Below are positions 8,640 through 19,470 of a stretch of 21,433 nt of DNA, piece after piece. The DNA comes from Pelargonium nanum (lineage: Eukaryota > Streptophyta > Magnoliopsida > Geraniales > Geraniaceae). The notes below the pieces were generated by a model, which saw only the letters and a list, made by a program, of their open reading frames with translations, was not told the DNA's origin and did no database searches. The stretch is taken from positions 1 to 21,433 of the forward strand of contig JAYMTF010001765.1 in NCBI GenBank assembly GCA_036897485.1. The letters are read 5' to 3'. The translations under genes were made by a program, and so were the position numbers. How positions within the stretch are numbered: position 1 is the first letter of the stretch; each line of letters begins with the position of its first letter.

Positions 8640-8938
8640 AAATTAAAATAATAAATAGCAACAGATGGGCCGTCGGTTATCAACGACGGATTTGTCTGTT
8701 GTTGCCTACTATCGCCCCAGTCGTCGCAGATGCGGTCGCCGGTCCCGTCGCCGTTCCCATTGCTACTTGCAACGGGTTACCGTCGCTGATGATCAACGCT
8801 GAGTCCCTTAGCGACAGATATCAACTAGTCACTGGGCCGTCAATAATCGAGTTCTACGACGAAATTATAATGATCATCGACGGGTCATTCCTATGTTGTG
8901 GCCCTCCTGTAGCCGTTTAAAAAAAAAAAAAAAAAAAA
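8640..8938. repeat. GC-rich patch with 'GTCGC' motifs and a 20-A run, probable transposon remnant
   Basis: The base composition is clearly richer in C and G than both flanks. Motifs such as CCGTCGC, GTCGCAGATG and ATCGACGGGTC repeat loosely on both strands. Such motifs are common inside plant CACTA-type elements. The patch ends in a run of about 20 A at 8919-8938. No terminal inverted repeats or target duplication were found, so class and borders are uncertain. A 105-codon plus-strand ORF here has no recognisable domain. Confidence 0.4.
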
Positions 8939-9465
8939 CTCACACCGTTATTGTTGATGTAATTTTGATTTGGCAATTAATTAAGTATACCTCAAAACAA
9001 AAAATACTTTAGTAATTACTTAAATTTATAACATAACCAGTTGCATTATTGACTACAAATTTAGCAGTAAGAGATTTTACATGGCAATTGGCAAAGAAGC
9101 CAATTGATAAACACCAGATGACTAACTGCAATAAATATTTAGTTATTTACACAGCCGAGCATGTCCAAGTCCAACACAGGCTTAAGAACATAGTATGCAG
9201 AGTCAGTATATATTAGTTTGTTGGATGCACCAGCCTGAAGAATCCATACAGTTCCGGACAGATAACGATTAACGAATTCTGGGCTTGTCAGTAATCACAG
9301 TCCCGAGTGAGTACTATGGTTCTAACATCTAAGTAATCACAATCATACACCAATGTTAGTGTTCAACTACCTATGCAAGTTTGTGTCCATGCATTACCGA
9401 TATTTCGTGAGAAATGACGGGCCAGCAGTAGGCGTACCATTTGATGTTCCGGAAGTGTAGTGAAG
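8939..9465 (-). other. 3' UTR and flank of MAP65 gene
   Basis: Lies just beyond the MAP65 stop on the minus strand. No domain-like ORF is seen. The 3' UTR probably occupies the part nearest 9465. No clear polyadenylation signal was identified. Confidence 0.4.
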
Positions 9466-12400
9466 TTAAGTCCGAGGAGGTGAGCCTGGCTCCGAACCAC
9501 AAATAGATGTATATGTTGAAATCGTATCTTCTTTTGATATGGCAACAAAATTCAGTGGTCCAGTAGACAACCTTCTCATCTCCTTGAAATATGCATTTTG
9601 GCGCCCAGAATAGGACCGGGGAGTACACCCCTCGGGAGTCGCACAGCCAACTGAGCTGCGCCTTGGTGTTGGGGGCATGGATCCATTTCCATTTGGCTTC
9701 CTGAAGCTGCTGCTTTTTCTCGGACTAGGCTTTGAACCATATATGGATTCTCTTTCGGTAAGGAGCAAATCTTGGATCTTCTTTTGGTTCTGCAAAACGA
9801 GTCTTAAATCTAGCATCCACGTGACATAAGAATGAACTGGAATAGTACATGCACAACTATTTGACAACAAATTATGCAGCGAATGCCGCAGAAATCAAAT
9901 TTGAAAATCTCAATGTAATTCCAAAATTACCCTGCATCTCTTCTTCTCCTCTTCTTTCTGTTGTCTGCTCAGCTTGTAATCCTCTAATATTGTCACTATT
10001 CTCACCTGCAAACAACACAATAAGCTTGATTACTAAGAGAAGGGCGTGACAGAAAGCATACAAATTAAGTACCATGCTGCAAAGGACCAACTCACCCCAT
10101 CATAAAGAAACGGCTTCTTTTTCTCGTTTTCCCAGGAAAGAGTCCTATTTATCAGACCGTCGACAATGGCTGGAAAGTGTAACTTCTGTTAGCTCCAAAA
10201 GATTGGTGCTGCCTCACAAAAAAATAATTGCATCTTTATGGAAAACTATACCTGGAATTTTGGTAACAGTCACTCGAGCTCGTTCAGCACGTTTTAGGTT
10301 AATGTGAGCACCCCTTCCTGCACTGTACCGATTATCATCCTGAAATTCAATAAAACTTTTAGAAGACGTCATACATGCTTTAAAAGTACATATTATGACA
10401 TACAAATGTTTCGGGGCTATAGCAAGAAAAGTTCCCCTCTCACTTGATTATACTCCTCAAGCCAATTTTCCTCCTCGCAAGCAGAGAGCCACCGGTCTAC
10501 CCTGTCCATTATTTCTTTTCTACTTCCTGCTTCCTCTTTAGCCTTTTCTATTTGTTCCTCAATATTAGCTAGAAGTTGAGACGGATCTACCAGACCTACG
10601 AAAAGAGAACAAGATGCATGATGTTGATTTCTCTTAAACGCGGATTTAACAACGTATCTGAATGATATCGTTTATTACTAAAAAAACACAAACTGGTACC
10701 AGAATCCATCATTGCATTTGATTTTTCAGCAGCTGTGCTCATATCAGGTTCAATATGGATAATTCGGCATATTTCCTCCAATTCTAACCTCTTTTTCATG
10801 ACAAGTTCCTTCATTCTGCTAGCTTTCAGCTTAGATAGCCTATCCACTTCAGCTGATGCCTGCAAGGGTATTAAGTTAAATATATAAGAAATCGACGCTC
10901 CAGGTTTTATCTTGAACCCAGCACAGAATATGCGTATTTCTAAACCTGATCGATTATCTCCAACGAAAGGACACCTGCTTCTGTAATCTCTGTTTCTGAA
11001 CGTCGAAGAACAGAAATGATCTTTGAAAAGTTATACTGCTCTTGTTGTGGAGAATCCATCAACTTCCAAAGTTCAAAAAGTGAATCTACAATATCTTTCA
11101 GCTGCAATTTGCGAACAGATTTTAGTAAAGAATAAAACAAACATAAAAACCAAAATTAAGTGGTATGTGCTGACGTGCATTACCTTTTGAATTCGTGTTT
11201 TCCTTTCTATCTTTAACTTAAAGATAATCTGCTCAAGACCTTCTAATGTGTTATCACTGATATTCGTGCAGTTTTCTAGGTTTGTTGCTTGCAAGCTTGG
11301 ATGCACCTCGCTCACAGTCTTACCAAAATCAAACCCTAGCACGCCGCATAAAGTATGCACCTCATTCACATATTCCAACACCTTATGAAGGCGATCAGAC
11401 TGCAAAAGTAAGAAGTGTACAAATTATTCCCATTTACAATGACAAAACAAAGCATAATTGACGCTCAAACTTGACATACTCAACACTATAATATTGACAC
11501 TCATCTAGTATGTTATGTTCAACAATAAATAGTCGTTGGGACACTAATAGACAACATCATCAAAATCACCAGGAAGAATAATATAAATTATTTCCTAAGT
11601 TCTTGGAAACAACAATAAGATGCTCTTTAGCACGGTTTCTTATATAGCTCATGGATCGAAATGCTACCTCGCCAACTAAAATAACAGATCCCATCAGATC
11701 TGAGTTTGAGGAGAGTTAGCTGATTAAGGGCACATTTGAATATCCCATAAACAATGCAAGCCCAAATGCGCTCCAGATGTTAACATTTCTATGGTGAAAG
11801 ACGAAAACCGTCTGTAATGCAAGGGACGAGATACTTAAAATGTCACGATATATACGTACCTTCTCCTTTTGAAGAGTGCGAAGATGTGTTTGATATTCAG
11901 TGAGCTTTCTTAATGACAAATCCTCTTCTTCCAGGGTCAATGAAGAAATGATTGAATTGCTATGGTTTAAACCATTAATTTCTCCACTGATGCTTTCAAT
12001 TTGTGTCTTTATGTCAGCAAATTGTTTTACTCTTTCATCTTTCTTCATCCTCAGATCCTCTACCATTGGAGTGACTGAAGCAAGTTTTTCTTTCAACGGC
12101 AAGGACCTTTTCTCTGTCTGTATCTGTAAATTTTGAGATGTCAATTGCACAAGTGTTTGAGACAAGAACATTAATGGTTGCTTACATGCTTATATCATGC
12201 AAAATACCACCAGAAAAGCAAAAGGTGAAAGATGAAACTCAAACAACATATACATGATACAGGACACAAAAGGTGCAAAACATGAACTTCAAAAGCAGAT
12301 AAATCTCCTATGCAGCAATGTTCAGATACAAAATGCACTAAATGATAATGGCACAAAGCATTGAGGTGGACGCTAATATTTAATCTTCAAAGATACTATA

Positions 12401-13775
12401 AACAACTTTCACAAGGTAGCCACACGAATTGAAGCCTACGAGTATGAAACATACATCCAGAACGTTACAACGGTGGCATTACATCCTAGTTCTGAGGATA
12501 TAGTAAAAACAGTAATATACTTCATGCCTAACTCAATGCAGGTCGAAATGTCGAATTGGTAAGAAAAAATTCACTTCAGTACCAGCTACTTATTTGAGGA
12601 AAGCATGAATGAAGAAGAAATAAATTACTTGTACTCAGACAGGAAATGGAAATGAAGATGGTACATTTGCTTTCCATGGAAATCCTTTTACCAGTGATTG
12701 AAGATGGAGCTCCCCAAGGGCAGCCATGAGTGTTGCAAGCTCGGCTTCCTTGGCTGCAACAGAATGATGAAGTCGTGCCTTAGCATTGGCAGCTTCCTCA
12801 ACCTTTCTCCCGTAAACTTCCAAGCACTCTCTCTCCAATTCCAACAGCATACGGTTTTTGTCGGCTTCGCTCTCACCAATTTCAGTCCAAATTTGCTGCT
12901 CTCAGAAAAAGGTAAACAGTTAAATGTGACTCCTTTTACTTCTCAGCTAAAGTAAATCATGGAGAGAAATTGCGAAGCTTATAATGGATGGGCCAAAAGA
13001 AATAATTAGTGAATAAGACCCACCTAAAGTCAACCAAAAGCTACTAACTACCTACCGTCTACTATTCCTGATAAAGAGAAATCTAAACAAGATACCGATT
13101 TCAGAAAATTCACTGAATCTGAAATGTTGAGAACTCGAATTTTGCAATAAATATTACACTGAAAAGAATACTAAACTCAACCCACATTGTGTAAATCCCC
13201 ACCAACAAAATGAACAAATTATAATCAAAACATAACCCAAACCAATTATGTTTACCAAATCCTTCAAAACTACAAACAAAACAAATTTTACTGAAAGAAG
13301 TTCAAGCCACATCTTCAGTCCTCAGCAAACTCAAGATAAATAGTAGCATGACAAACTAAGAGATGGGAAAAGCACTCTGCTATCAGGAACCAGAAAATTG
13401 AAAGAACCCATTTCAATAGGAACCCAAAACTCCTACAAAGTGAGAACTGAGCACTGAACATGTATGTGGAAAGACAACAATGGAAGCAAGGAAATGCCCA
13501 CCAAAAAATAACCCATCAAAATTCAGAAAACAACATTTAAGGCATACAAATGTTCCAAAAAGAAATGAAAAGCTAATTTCTCTGAGAGTTAACACTAACA
13601 AAACAGTAAATGCTTTCACTTTAATACACCAAAAGCACATGGAAGAAGCCTTTTGAGACACCAAAAGAAGCATAGAAAGAGCAGAAAATGAAAAAAAGAC
13701 CTGAAGCTCTTGGAGCAAAGCATTGTAAGTAGTGCAGGTATGGACACTGGTAAAAGGACTCCCCAGAGCCAGCAT
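9466..13775 (-). CDS. MAP65-6: 65-kDa microtubule-associated protein (MAP65-6/MAP65-7 type)
   Basis: Eleven coding exons in transcript order: 13701-13775, 12692-12895, 11860-12123, 11184-11399, 10946-11101, 10700-10859, 10444-10595, 10252-10339, 10096-10169, 9931-10005, 9466-9789. All introns are GT-AG and the phases agree, giving 595 residues (the family has about 580-610). MAP65/Ase1/PRC1 proteins cross-link antiparallel microtubules in the phragmoplast, preprophase band and cortex. The N-terminal coiled-coil and dimerisation part covers exons 1-6 ([58 protein letters not shown]). The conserved microtubule-binding motif is [17 protein letters not shown] at about 415-431. Its basic C-terminal tail has proline-directed phosphorylation sites (S510, T529, T539, T544), fitting cell-cycle kinase control. 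The start MLALGSP matches the MLxxGSP start of this subgroup. The choice between MAP65-6 and MAP65-7 is from memory and not certain. Confidence 0.93.
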
Positions 13776-13784
13776 TTCAACAGA

Positions 13785-13809
13785 TCTCTCTCTCTCTCTC
13801 TCTCTCTCT
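13785..13809 (-). repeat. (GA)12 microsatellite in the MAP65 5' leader
   Basis: The plus strand has an uninterrupted CT run of 25 bases. On the coding strand this is a GA tract ending 10 nt before the MAP65 start codon. It could be a GAGA-type binding site for BPC proteins or a purine-rich leader element; either role is inference. Confidence 0.95.
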
Positions 13810-13976
13810 GAAAGTTCCTCAAGAAACAAGAATAGGGAACACCCAAGCAAGGAATTTGGTAACCACAAACACTAGAAAATATAAAAAGACTGTGAATTGA
13901 GGGTCAAAAGAGAAAGGGTTGGTTTGGTAATGGTGGGTGGGTACTGGTTTCTAGTCAAAAGGGCAACAAGAGAAAC

Positions 13977-14204
13977 TCAAGATATAAAATGGGTTTTATG
14001 TGTCTTCATTGCCTGAAACATAACTTGTGCCTTTCTCCAGATCTGCAGCTTCCTCAAATAACACAACCCACCAAACTCCCTTGCTACTTTTCTTGCAGAA
14101 ATATAGTACCCCTTGCAAAAAAGAACAAGAATTGAAGCAACCCCATCAAAGGGATCTGTAACAGTTTGTAGGAGAGAGAAAATCAATTCTAAAAAAGTGA
14201 ACAC
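13977..14204 (-). other. Candidate upstream ORF (75 codons) in the MAP65 leader
   Basis: The minus-strand ORF begins MFTFLELIFSLLQ and ends THKTHFIS, closing about 200 bases before the MAP65 ATG. If transcription starts near the TATA-like site at 14298-14305, the ORF lies in the 5' leader or in a leader intron. Its composition is protein-like (ILVLFCKGYYISARKVA), but no domain is recognised. It is more likely a chance ORF than a conserved uORF, and comparison with orthologues is needed to decide. Confidence 0.25.
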
Positions 14205-14297
14205 CCAAAGTGAAGAGAGTGTTATGTTATGGAGGTAAAAAAGATTTTAACAGCACAAAAAAAAAATAATTGTCACATAGTATAGATCACCCAAATT

Positions 14298-14305
14298 ATT
14301 TTATA
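14298..14305 (-). promoter_or_regulatory. Candidate TATA box for MAP65
   Basis: The minus strand reads TATAAAAT about 520 bases upstream of the MAP65 start codon. The sequence between looks like a CT-rich plant leader. The distance means a long 5' UTR or a leader intron, so the call is tentative. Confidence 0.3.
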
Positions 14306-14309
14306 TTTT

Positions 14310-15220
14310 CTTGAAACTCTCTTCTTTGGAGTGTGCGAGTGAGAATGCCAATACACACATGTAGTTCAAAAATCACTATGAAGTGTGGAAAACAGTACAA
14401 ACTCTCTTCTTTGAGCACTCGATGCTTGTTCGGGTTGTCTATTTCAAATGTTTATGAAAGTAAAATGTTTGTAAATATAGCTTAAAAAATGTAATATGTA
14501 TGTAAATAATAAATATTTTGTTTGATAAATCATTGTTTGAGTATTTTTTTATTCAAACACAAGCTAATAAAAACTTGTAACCACGCCATACATATATATG
14601 ACTTCAATTTCAAAGTTTATTTTCGTATTCAAACGCGCACTAATAAAATTCTAAACTAGACCGATAATTGTATATTGTTGCTTCCAAATACGGGTTAAAC
14701 CCAAAAAAATAACCGTCATATTTCCCTGTCAAGCCGAGACAAGCCTTTAAGCTCCAACGAATTACCAATCCACATGTGACACGTGACACACATATTATAC
14801 TCGCACATGGGTCGATCCTCTCTCTTTACTAAATTGTAGCAAAAAAAAAGTTGAAAGTAGTCTTTTTTTTTTTATCTACATCACAAACAAACAAGCCCCT
14901 TACGTTTTAAGAGTTGTGGTAATGAATTAATTCATTAAAATAGACAGGATTGATAACAATTTCTCTTGTTCTCAAATTTTAGTTTTGTAGAGATAGCAAT
15001 TCGCTAAACAAATTTGGGTTTTTTTGTAAAATAGTACTTAATTTAGTAGACGTAAGGTACATGCTAAATATAGTAAATCTCTGATGAATCGTGATTGTAT
15101 TGTATCGAATTTGGACAAAGTATTGTTAGGTCCGCTCTCATTGAATGAAATATTTGTTGGCTTCGTGACCATCTTCATCATTGATTTCTCATTTCAACCA
15201 GAAGATCAAATATAAGGAAA
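14310..15220. other. Shared upstream region between the divergent MAP65 and annexin genes
   Basis: MAP65 and annexin are transcribed away from each other, so both promoters must lie between 13776 and 15220. The DNA is AT-rich. AAACTCTCTTCTTTG occurs twice, 85 bases apart (14314 and 14399), and a loose repeat around ATTCAAAC recurs near 14550 and 14630. No protein-like ORF was seen. Confidence 0.45.
14780..14785. promoter_or_regulatory. G-box / ABRE-like CACGTG
   Basis: The palindrome CACGTG sits in GACACGTGACAC, about 435 bases upstream of the annexin start codon. The ACACGTGAC context fits an abscisic-acid response or bZIP/bHLH site. Stress- and ABA-responsive expression is known for plant annexins, which makes a role plausible but unproven. 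Confidence 0.4.
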
Positions 15221-18200
15221 ATGTCAACCCTGAATATACCTCTTCTGCTAACCTCTCCTCAAGACGACGCCACCATTCTACACAATTCTTTCCAAGGTAA
15301 TTTTCCTTGCAAATGTTTGTTTTTCTTATAAGCGATCGGTACTATTATTAAAGAGCCTGAAAGGGCAAATAAAAGTATAAATCCCCGAAGGGAAAACAAA
15401 ATCAATCCAACAAGCTAGCTAGATTGGAATGTGTTTTGTTTTCTAAAGGCATTACCCCTTGCAATTGTTGTAATTCTTGCACTTATTTTTATAATTTCTC
15501 TCAAAAGCCTATCCAATTTCATTCTCTCTAGTCATGAAAATTGTAATTTCCATTATGTGATTTTCAAGGAGAAATACTTGCTGGCTTTGCATAGGCATAT
15601 TGCTCTATATTGTTTGATTTTATTGTATTTGTGAACTTTGACAAGAAATATACTCAATTATCGGTTATGACATGAATCAGATGATTTAAAATTCCACGTT
15701 CTTGGTAAAGTTCCCGAATATAGATTGTAATGTCTAACTTCTAAGCGTCATTGTTAGAGGGATCAATAAACTTACGGGTCACGTCTAGGTAATATGTTTC
15801 TTAAATATTTGATCTGCTTTATACTAAGGACAATCAACCATGTATGTAAATTTACTCTTTGTTGTTACGTTTCAGGAGTTGGCTTTGAAACTAGGGATGT
15901 TATCAATATCCTCGCCCATCGAGATGCGACACAACGTGCTCTAATTCAAAGAGAATATAAAAGATTATTTCAAGAAGATCTTAACAGACGCTTGTCGTCA
16001 GAATTTAGTGGTCATTTGAAGGTATACTCCGTTCAAGTTTTATGTGTTTTTGCCTGTTTTATGAAAGCGATAATGTTTACTATTTGATGGAGGACTTCCC
16101 TACAAAATAATTTATTTATTCTTTTAACTTTATCGTCTTGATTAACACTTTGTTGTCTGATGATTCCAGAAAGCTATGTTGCTCTGGATGCCAGATCCAG
16201 TTTCACGAGATGCTGGCATAGTAAGGCAAACTTTAACTGGATCCGGTATTGAATTGAAAGTCGCTACAGAAGTCATATGTTCTCGTACTCCATCACAGTT
16301 ACGACAACTTAAACAAGCTTATTATTCAATGTATAGTAACAATCTTGACCATGATATTGACAATCATACATCTGGTGATCATAGAAAGGTCCTCTCTCTC
16401 TCACTCACTAGATGTCTTCATTATTTGATTTCTACATCATAAAACTTGAGTACTAGAACAATTTATCTCAAAGTTATAGACTTTCTCATATCTCATAATT
16501 TCCGTTCATTCATTGAATATCTTGTTATAGTGTTCAATGTAAATACATTTTTAGGTTATGTTATGTGTACTATGTATGTGGTGTAAGAGTTTCTTAATAT
16601 CAAGGGACTTTCTTTCCACCACTTTCACAATGTAAATCATAACTTGAATTAAAAGTCAGCATCCTCTCTCTCACTATATATATATATATATAATGAAAAG
16701 TCAACATCGACATAATTGAAGGAGAACGTCAAGCAAAGACATTCACAATGGTTCTAAACAAAATGTTAATAGCATATGAGAAGTTGTGCATTAACCTATT
16801 ATTATTCTTTGGTAAAACTCAATACACATTAACCGATCAATAACTATCAACCGGTTAATAGGTAGAATGACATTGTCATTTGTCAAAAATAAATATTTTA
16901 TTATTTGCTTTTTGCATTTTACTTTTTTGTGTTTTTACTTTTTCTAGTATAGATTTCTTTTCTTACATTTTTTTGTTTTATTTTTGTTTTTATACTATTA
17001 TTTTAATAAGATAGAAATTTGGTGGGACCATGTTATTAAGTTTTTAGAGGTTAACTATTGTAGTTAATAAATATCATAATTCTAATGAGATGATGTGTAC
17101 ATAGTGGGTCTACGTTTATCAAGTTTTTAGAGGTTAACCACTATGGATGCCCTAATAGATAATGCAATTCCATAAAATTATGATGTGATGGATTGTCACA
17201 AATATGTGAGAGTTCCTTAATTAGTGTTATAGGTAACAAATGGATTTGAACTTGATAATATCTGTCATTTTGTGTAAATTACGGGTTTAATCCAGCTTGG
17301 GGTTTAGTCATAGTTAAGGCTCTTCACCTTCATCATAGGTGTGTTTATATCTGTCATTTTGACTAGCTATTTCTATAACCTTCCTCAACTTGACAACATT
17401 AATGTACACCCAACTTTTGTCATGGGACGTGTGATGGTTTTGTGGTGTCATGCTATTTTGTTTGAGCTAGTGTGATAAAGTCTTGCAAATTGTTTACTAG
17501 TTGTTACCATAATGCACTTGTTGCACATACATGTATATCTATTTGATGTTCCATATGGGTAGTGTTGACCTATTTATGAGAAAAAACTAAAGGCAACAAA
17601 CATTTTCTTCCCTCTCTTATTCCAAATTCAAACCCGCATCATATCCAATTTTAGATATGTTTTATTTCGTTTACATTAAGCCGCTTTTTATTACTTTGTT
17701 TAATTTCCAGCTTCTTGATTTGAGCTACGTACTATTGTGTAGTTGCTTCTTGCATATGTAAACACGGGACGCTATGACGGGCCAGAATTGGATGGAGCGA
17801 TGGTAGAAGGCGATGCAAGATCTCTCTACAATGCTGGCGAGAAGAAATTAGGAACTGATGAGAAGACATTCATTGCCATTTTTAGTGATAGAAGTAGGGC
17901 ACATTTGGCGGCGGTTGGTTATGCTTATCAAAGGTTTGGAAATTCGTTAGAAAAGGTACAAGTGAAGCTTATTTCATAAAATATTATCTATATGTTTCTT
18001 AAATATATTCAAACATTTGCAGGCAGTAAAAAGCGAGACATCAGGAAATTTTAGATTCGCTCTCTTGACAATTCTACGTTGCGCTATAAATCCTGGAATG
18101 TATTTTGCAAAGGTATGGTATCCATATATCTCTTTTAACTTAAATCACGGAAAACAACTCAGTGTCATTTCATATTTTTTGTGTATGCACGTTACATCTT

Positions 18201-19470
18201 ACCCATACCTGCCCCAAAAAAATTTATGAGAGCAGAGCGACCTATTGAATCCAATTTTTTGTGATGAGGTGTCGCAACCTAATGACAGCCTAGTCTAAGC
18301 CAAACACTTCTTGGCTCAGACTCCTTTTCCGACAAATTCACTGGAGTGAATATGGGTGAAATTTAATGAAGTGTCATCTCTTCATCGACTTGTTGACTCA
18401 TATTATTTTCTCTCTAGATTTATGTATTGAATAAAGAATACGATGCATGCTTATTTTGGATTAATTTAAGCGAAACCAATAAAATCTTGACACCCATTAA
18501 AACATTACCCATATCAACCCCAATAAATTTGTTGAAGCAGAGTTACCCGTTGGATCCATAATTTTAATGAGTTGTAACAACATAATTCGCGCCTTAACCT
18601 AAGCCAAATAACTCTTGTTTTAGACTATAAGAATAAAGAATGTAAGCCTAATATTTTTTTGGCTTATCCTAAGCTAAGACAATGAGATTTTACCACCACA
18701 TTAATATTCACTTGTACCTATCCGAGTAAATTTGTGGGAGCAGAGCGACCTGCTAGATCCAAGCATATAATGAGGTAACAACCCCATTGGTGATTTAGTC
18801 TTAGCAAAATAGTTCTTGGTTTAAGATCCACTCTCTCTCTCTCACTACAAAAATTCTTACTTTTGGTGACAACCAAATATGTTGTCGCCATGAGTTGTGC
18901 TTAGAAACAATGACTATTGGGCTGACATGGATAAAAGCCTAATAATGGTGAAAATTTGGGTTTTTATGCTTTTGGTTACAGCCTTTCTAGTCGCAGAAAA
19001 CTATACTTTCCGTGACAAACCTGCTTCAGTCGTGCACATGAGACTTTCCGTAACAAGACATTTGGTTACAGCCAATTATTGACTTTCCGCGACAGGATAT
19101 GGGTATGAGCGACTGAAATGGATGTCGCGGAAAGTTAAATTTCTTATAGTGTCTCTCTATATATATATTAAATATGTACAAAATGTTGTAGAAATTCCAT
19201 ATATGTAGCTTCACTTTGAGAAATTGGTTTCAATGTTTCTCAAATAATGTTTAATAAACTTGGCAGCTATTACGCAAAGCAATGAAGCGTGTGGGACTTG
19301 GTGACTCGACAATAATTAGAATAGTTGTGACAAGGTGTGAAATCGATTTGCTATATATAAAGGCTGAGTACCGCAAAAGATATGGGAAATCACTGAACGA
19401 TGCGGTTCATTCCGAGACATCGGGACATTACAGAGCCTTTCTTCATGCTCTTTTAGGCCCCTCCCAGTAA
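15221..19470 (+). CDS. ANN5: Annexin, D5-like
   Basis: Six exons: 15221-15296, 15876-16021, 16170-16388, 17743-17955, 18023-18112, 19267-19470. Phases agree throughout and yield 315 residues, the size of Arabidopsis AnnAt5. Annexins bind acidic phospholipids in a Ca2+-dependent way and act at the plasma membrane and in vesicle traffic; AnnAt5 is linked to pollen development. Four annexin repeats are present at roughly 15-80, 88-154, 170-240 and 247-313, with hallmarks such as [44 protein letters not shown] and [20 protein letters not shown]. The typical GxGT Ca2+ loops are degenerate: GVGFE in repeat 1, KKLGTDE in repeat 3 and GLGDS in repeat 4, so Ca2+ affinity may be low. The donor of intron 3 (AAG|GTCCTC) is weak but no better one fits. 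Introns 3 (1,354 bases) and 5 (1,154 bases) are swollen by repeats and transposons. Confidence 0.93.
16675..16692. repeat. (TA)9 microsatellite in annexin intron 3
   Basis: Nine uninterrupted TA dinucleotides lie just after a CT-rich stretch and about 45 bases before a MITE-like element. Confidence 0.95.
16738..17154. mobile_element. MITE-like element in annexin intron 3
   Basis: The left end reads GACATTCACAATGGTTCTAAAC, shortened here to its core ACATTCACAATGGTT. The complement of the right end reads GGGCATCCATAGTGGTTAAC. These resemble terminal inverted repeats of a short non-coding DNA transposon, with clear mismatches. The interior is T-rich and non-coding. Near the right end an exact 18-bp direct repeat (AAGTTTTTAGAGGTTAAC) occurs at 17038-17055 and 17121-17138. 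The flanking trinucleotides do not give a clean target duplication, so the superfamily (PIF/Harbinger, hAT or Mutator-like) is open. Confidence 0.5.
18200..18825. repeat. Three diverged repeat units in annexin intron 5
   Basis: A core close to AAATTTGTGGGAGCAGAGCG, then ACCTG-TGGATCC, then TGAGGTGT(A)CAAC, then a CTTAGCCAAATA-TTCTTGG-like segment recurs three times. The cores start at about 18220, 18524 and 18727, so the spacing is about 300 and 200 bases. Shared flanks (GAATAAAGAAT and ACCCATA-C-CCCC) show that the unit is longer than the core. No coding capacity or known family was recognised. Confidence 0.65.
18843..19151. mobile_element. Non-autonomous CACTA (CMC/EnSpm) DNA transposon in annexin intron 5
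   Basis: The 309-bp element starts CACTACAAAAATTCTTAC and ends AAATTTCTTATAGTG. The outer 32 bases (18843-18874 against the complement of 19120-19151) agree at 23 positions, beginning with the diagnostic CACTA. TCT flanks both ends (18840-18842 and 19152-19154), the three-base target duplication expected for CACTA elements. The left copy sits in a CT run, so chance cannot be ruled out. The interior repeats ACTTTCCG(C/T)GACA and TTGGTTACAGCC, typical subterminal motifs. There is no transposase gene; a 61-codon ORF inside is meaningless. Confidence 0.88.

Noticed and set aside
8603-8920. 105-codon plus-strand ORF
   Set aside because: It follows the GC-rich repeat patch; the translation is Ala/Val/Pro-rich without a domain and ends at the A run.
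13413-13868. 151-codon minus-strand ORF reading through the MAP65 start
   Set aside because: It begins in the leader and runs on into intron 1; the real coding part is only 13701-13775, ended by a GT donor.
18897-19082. 61-codon plus-strand ORF
   Set aside because: It lies wholly inside the non-coding CACTA element.
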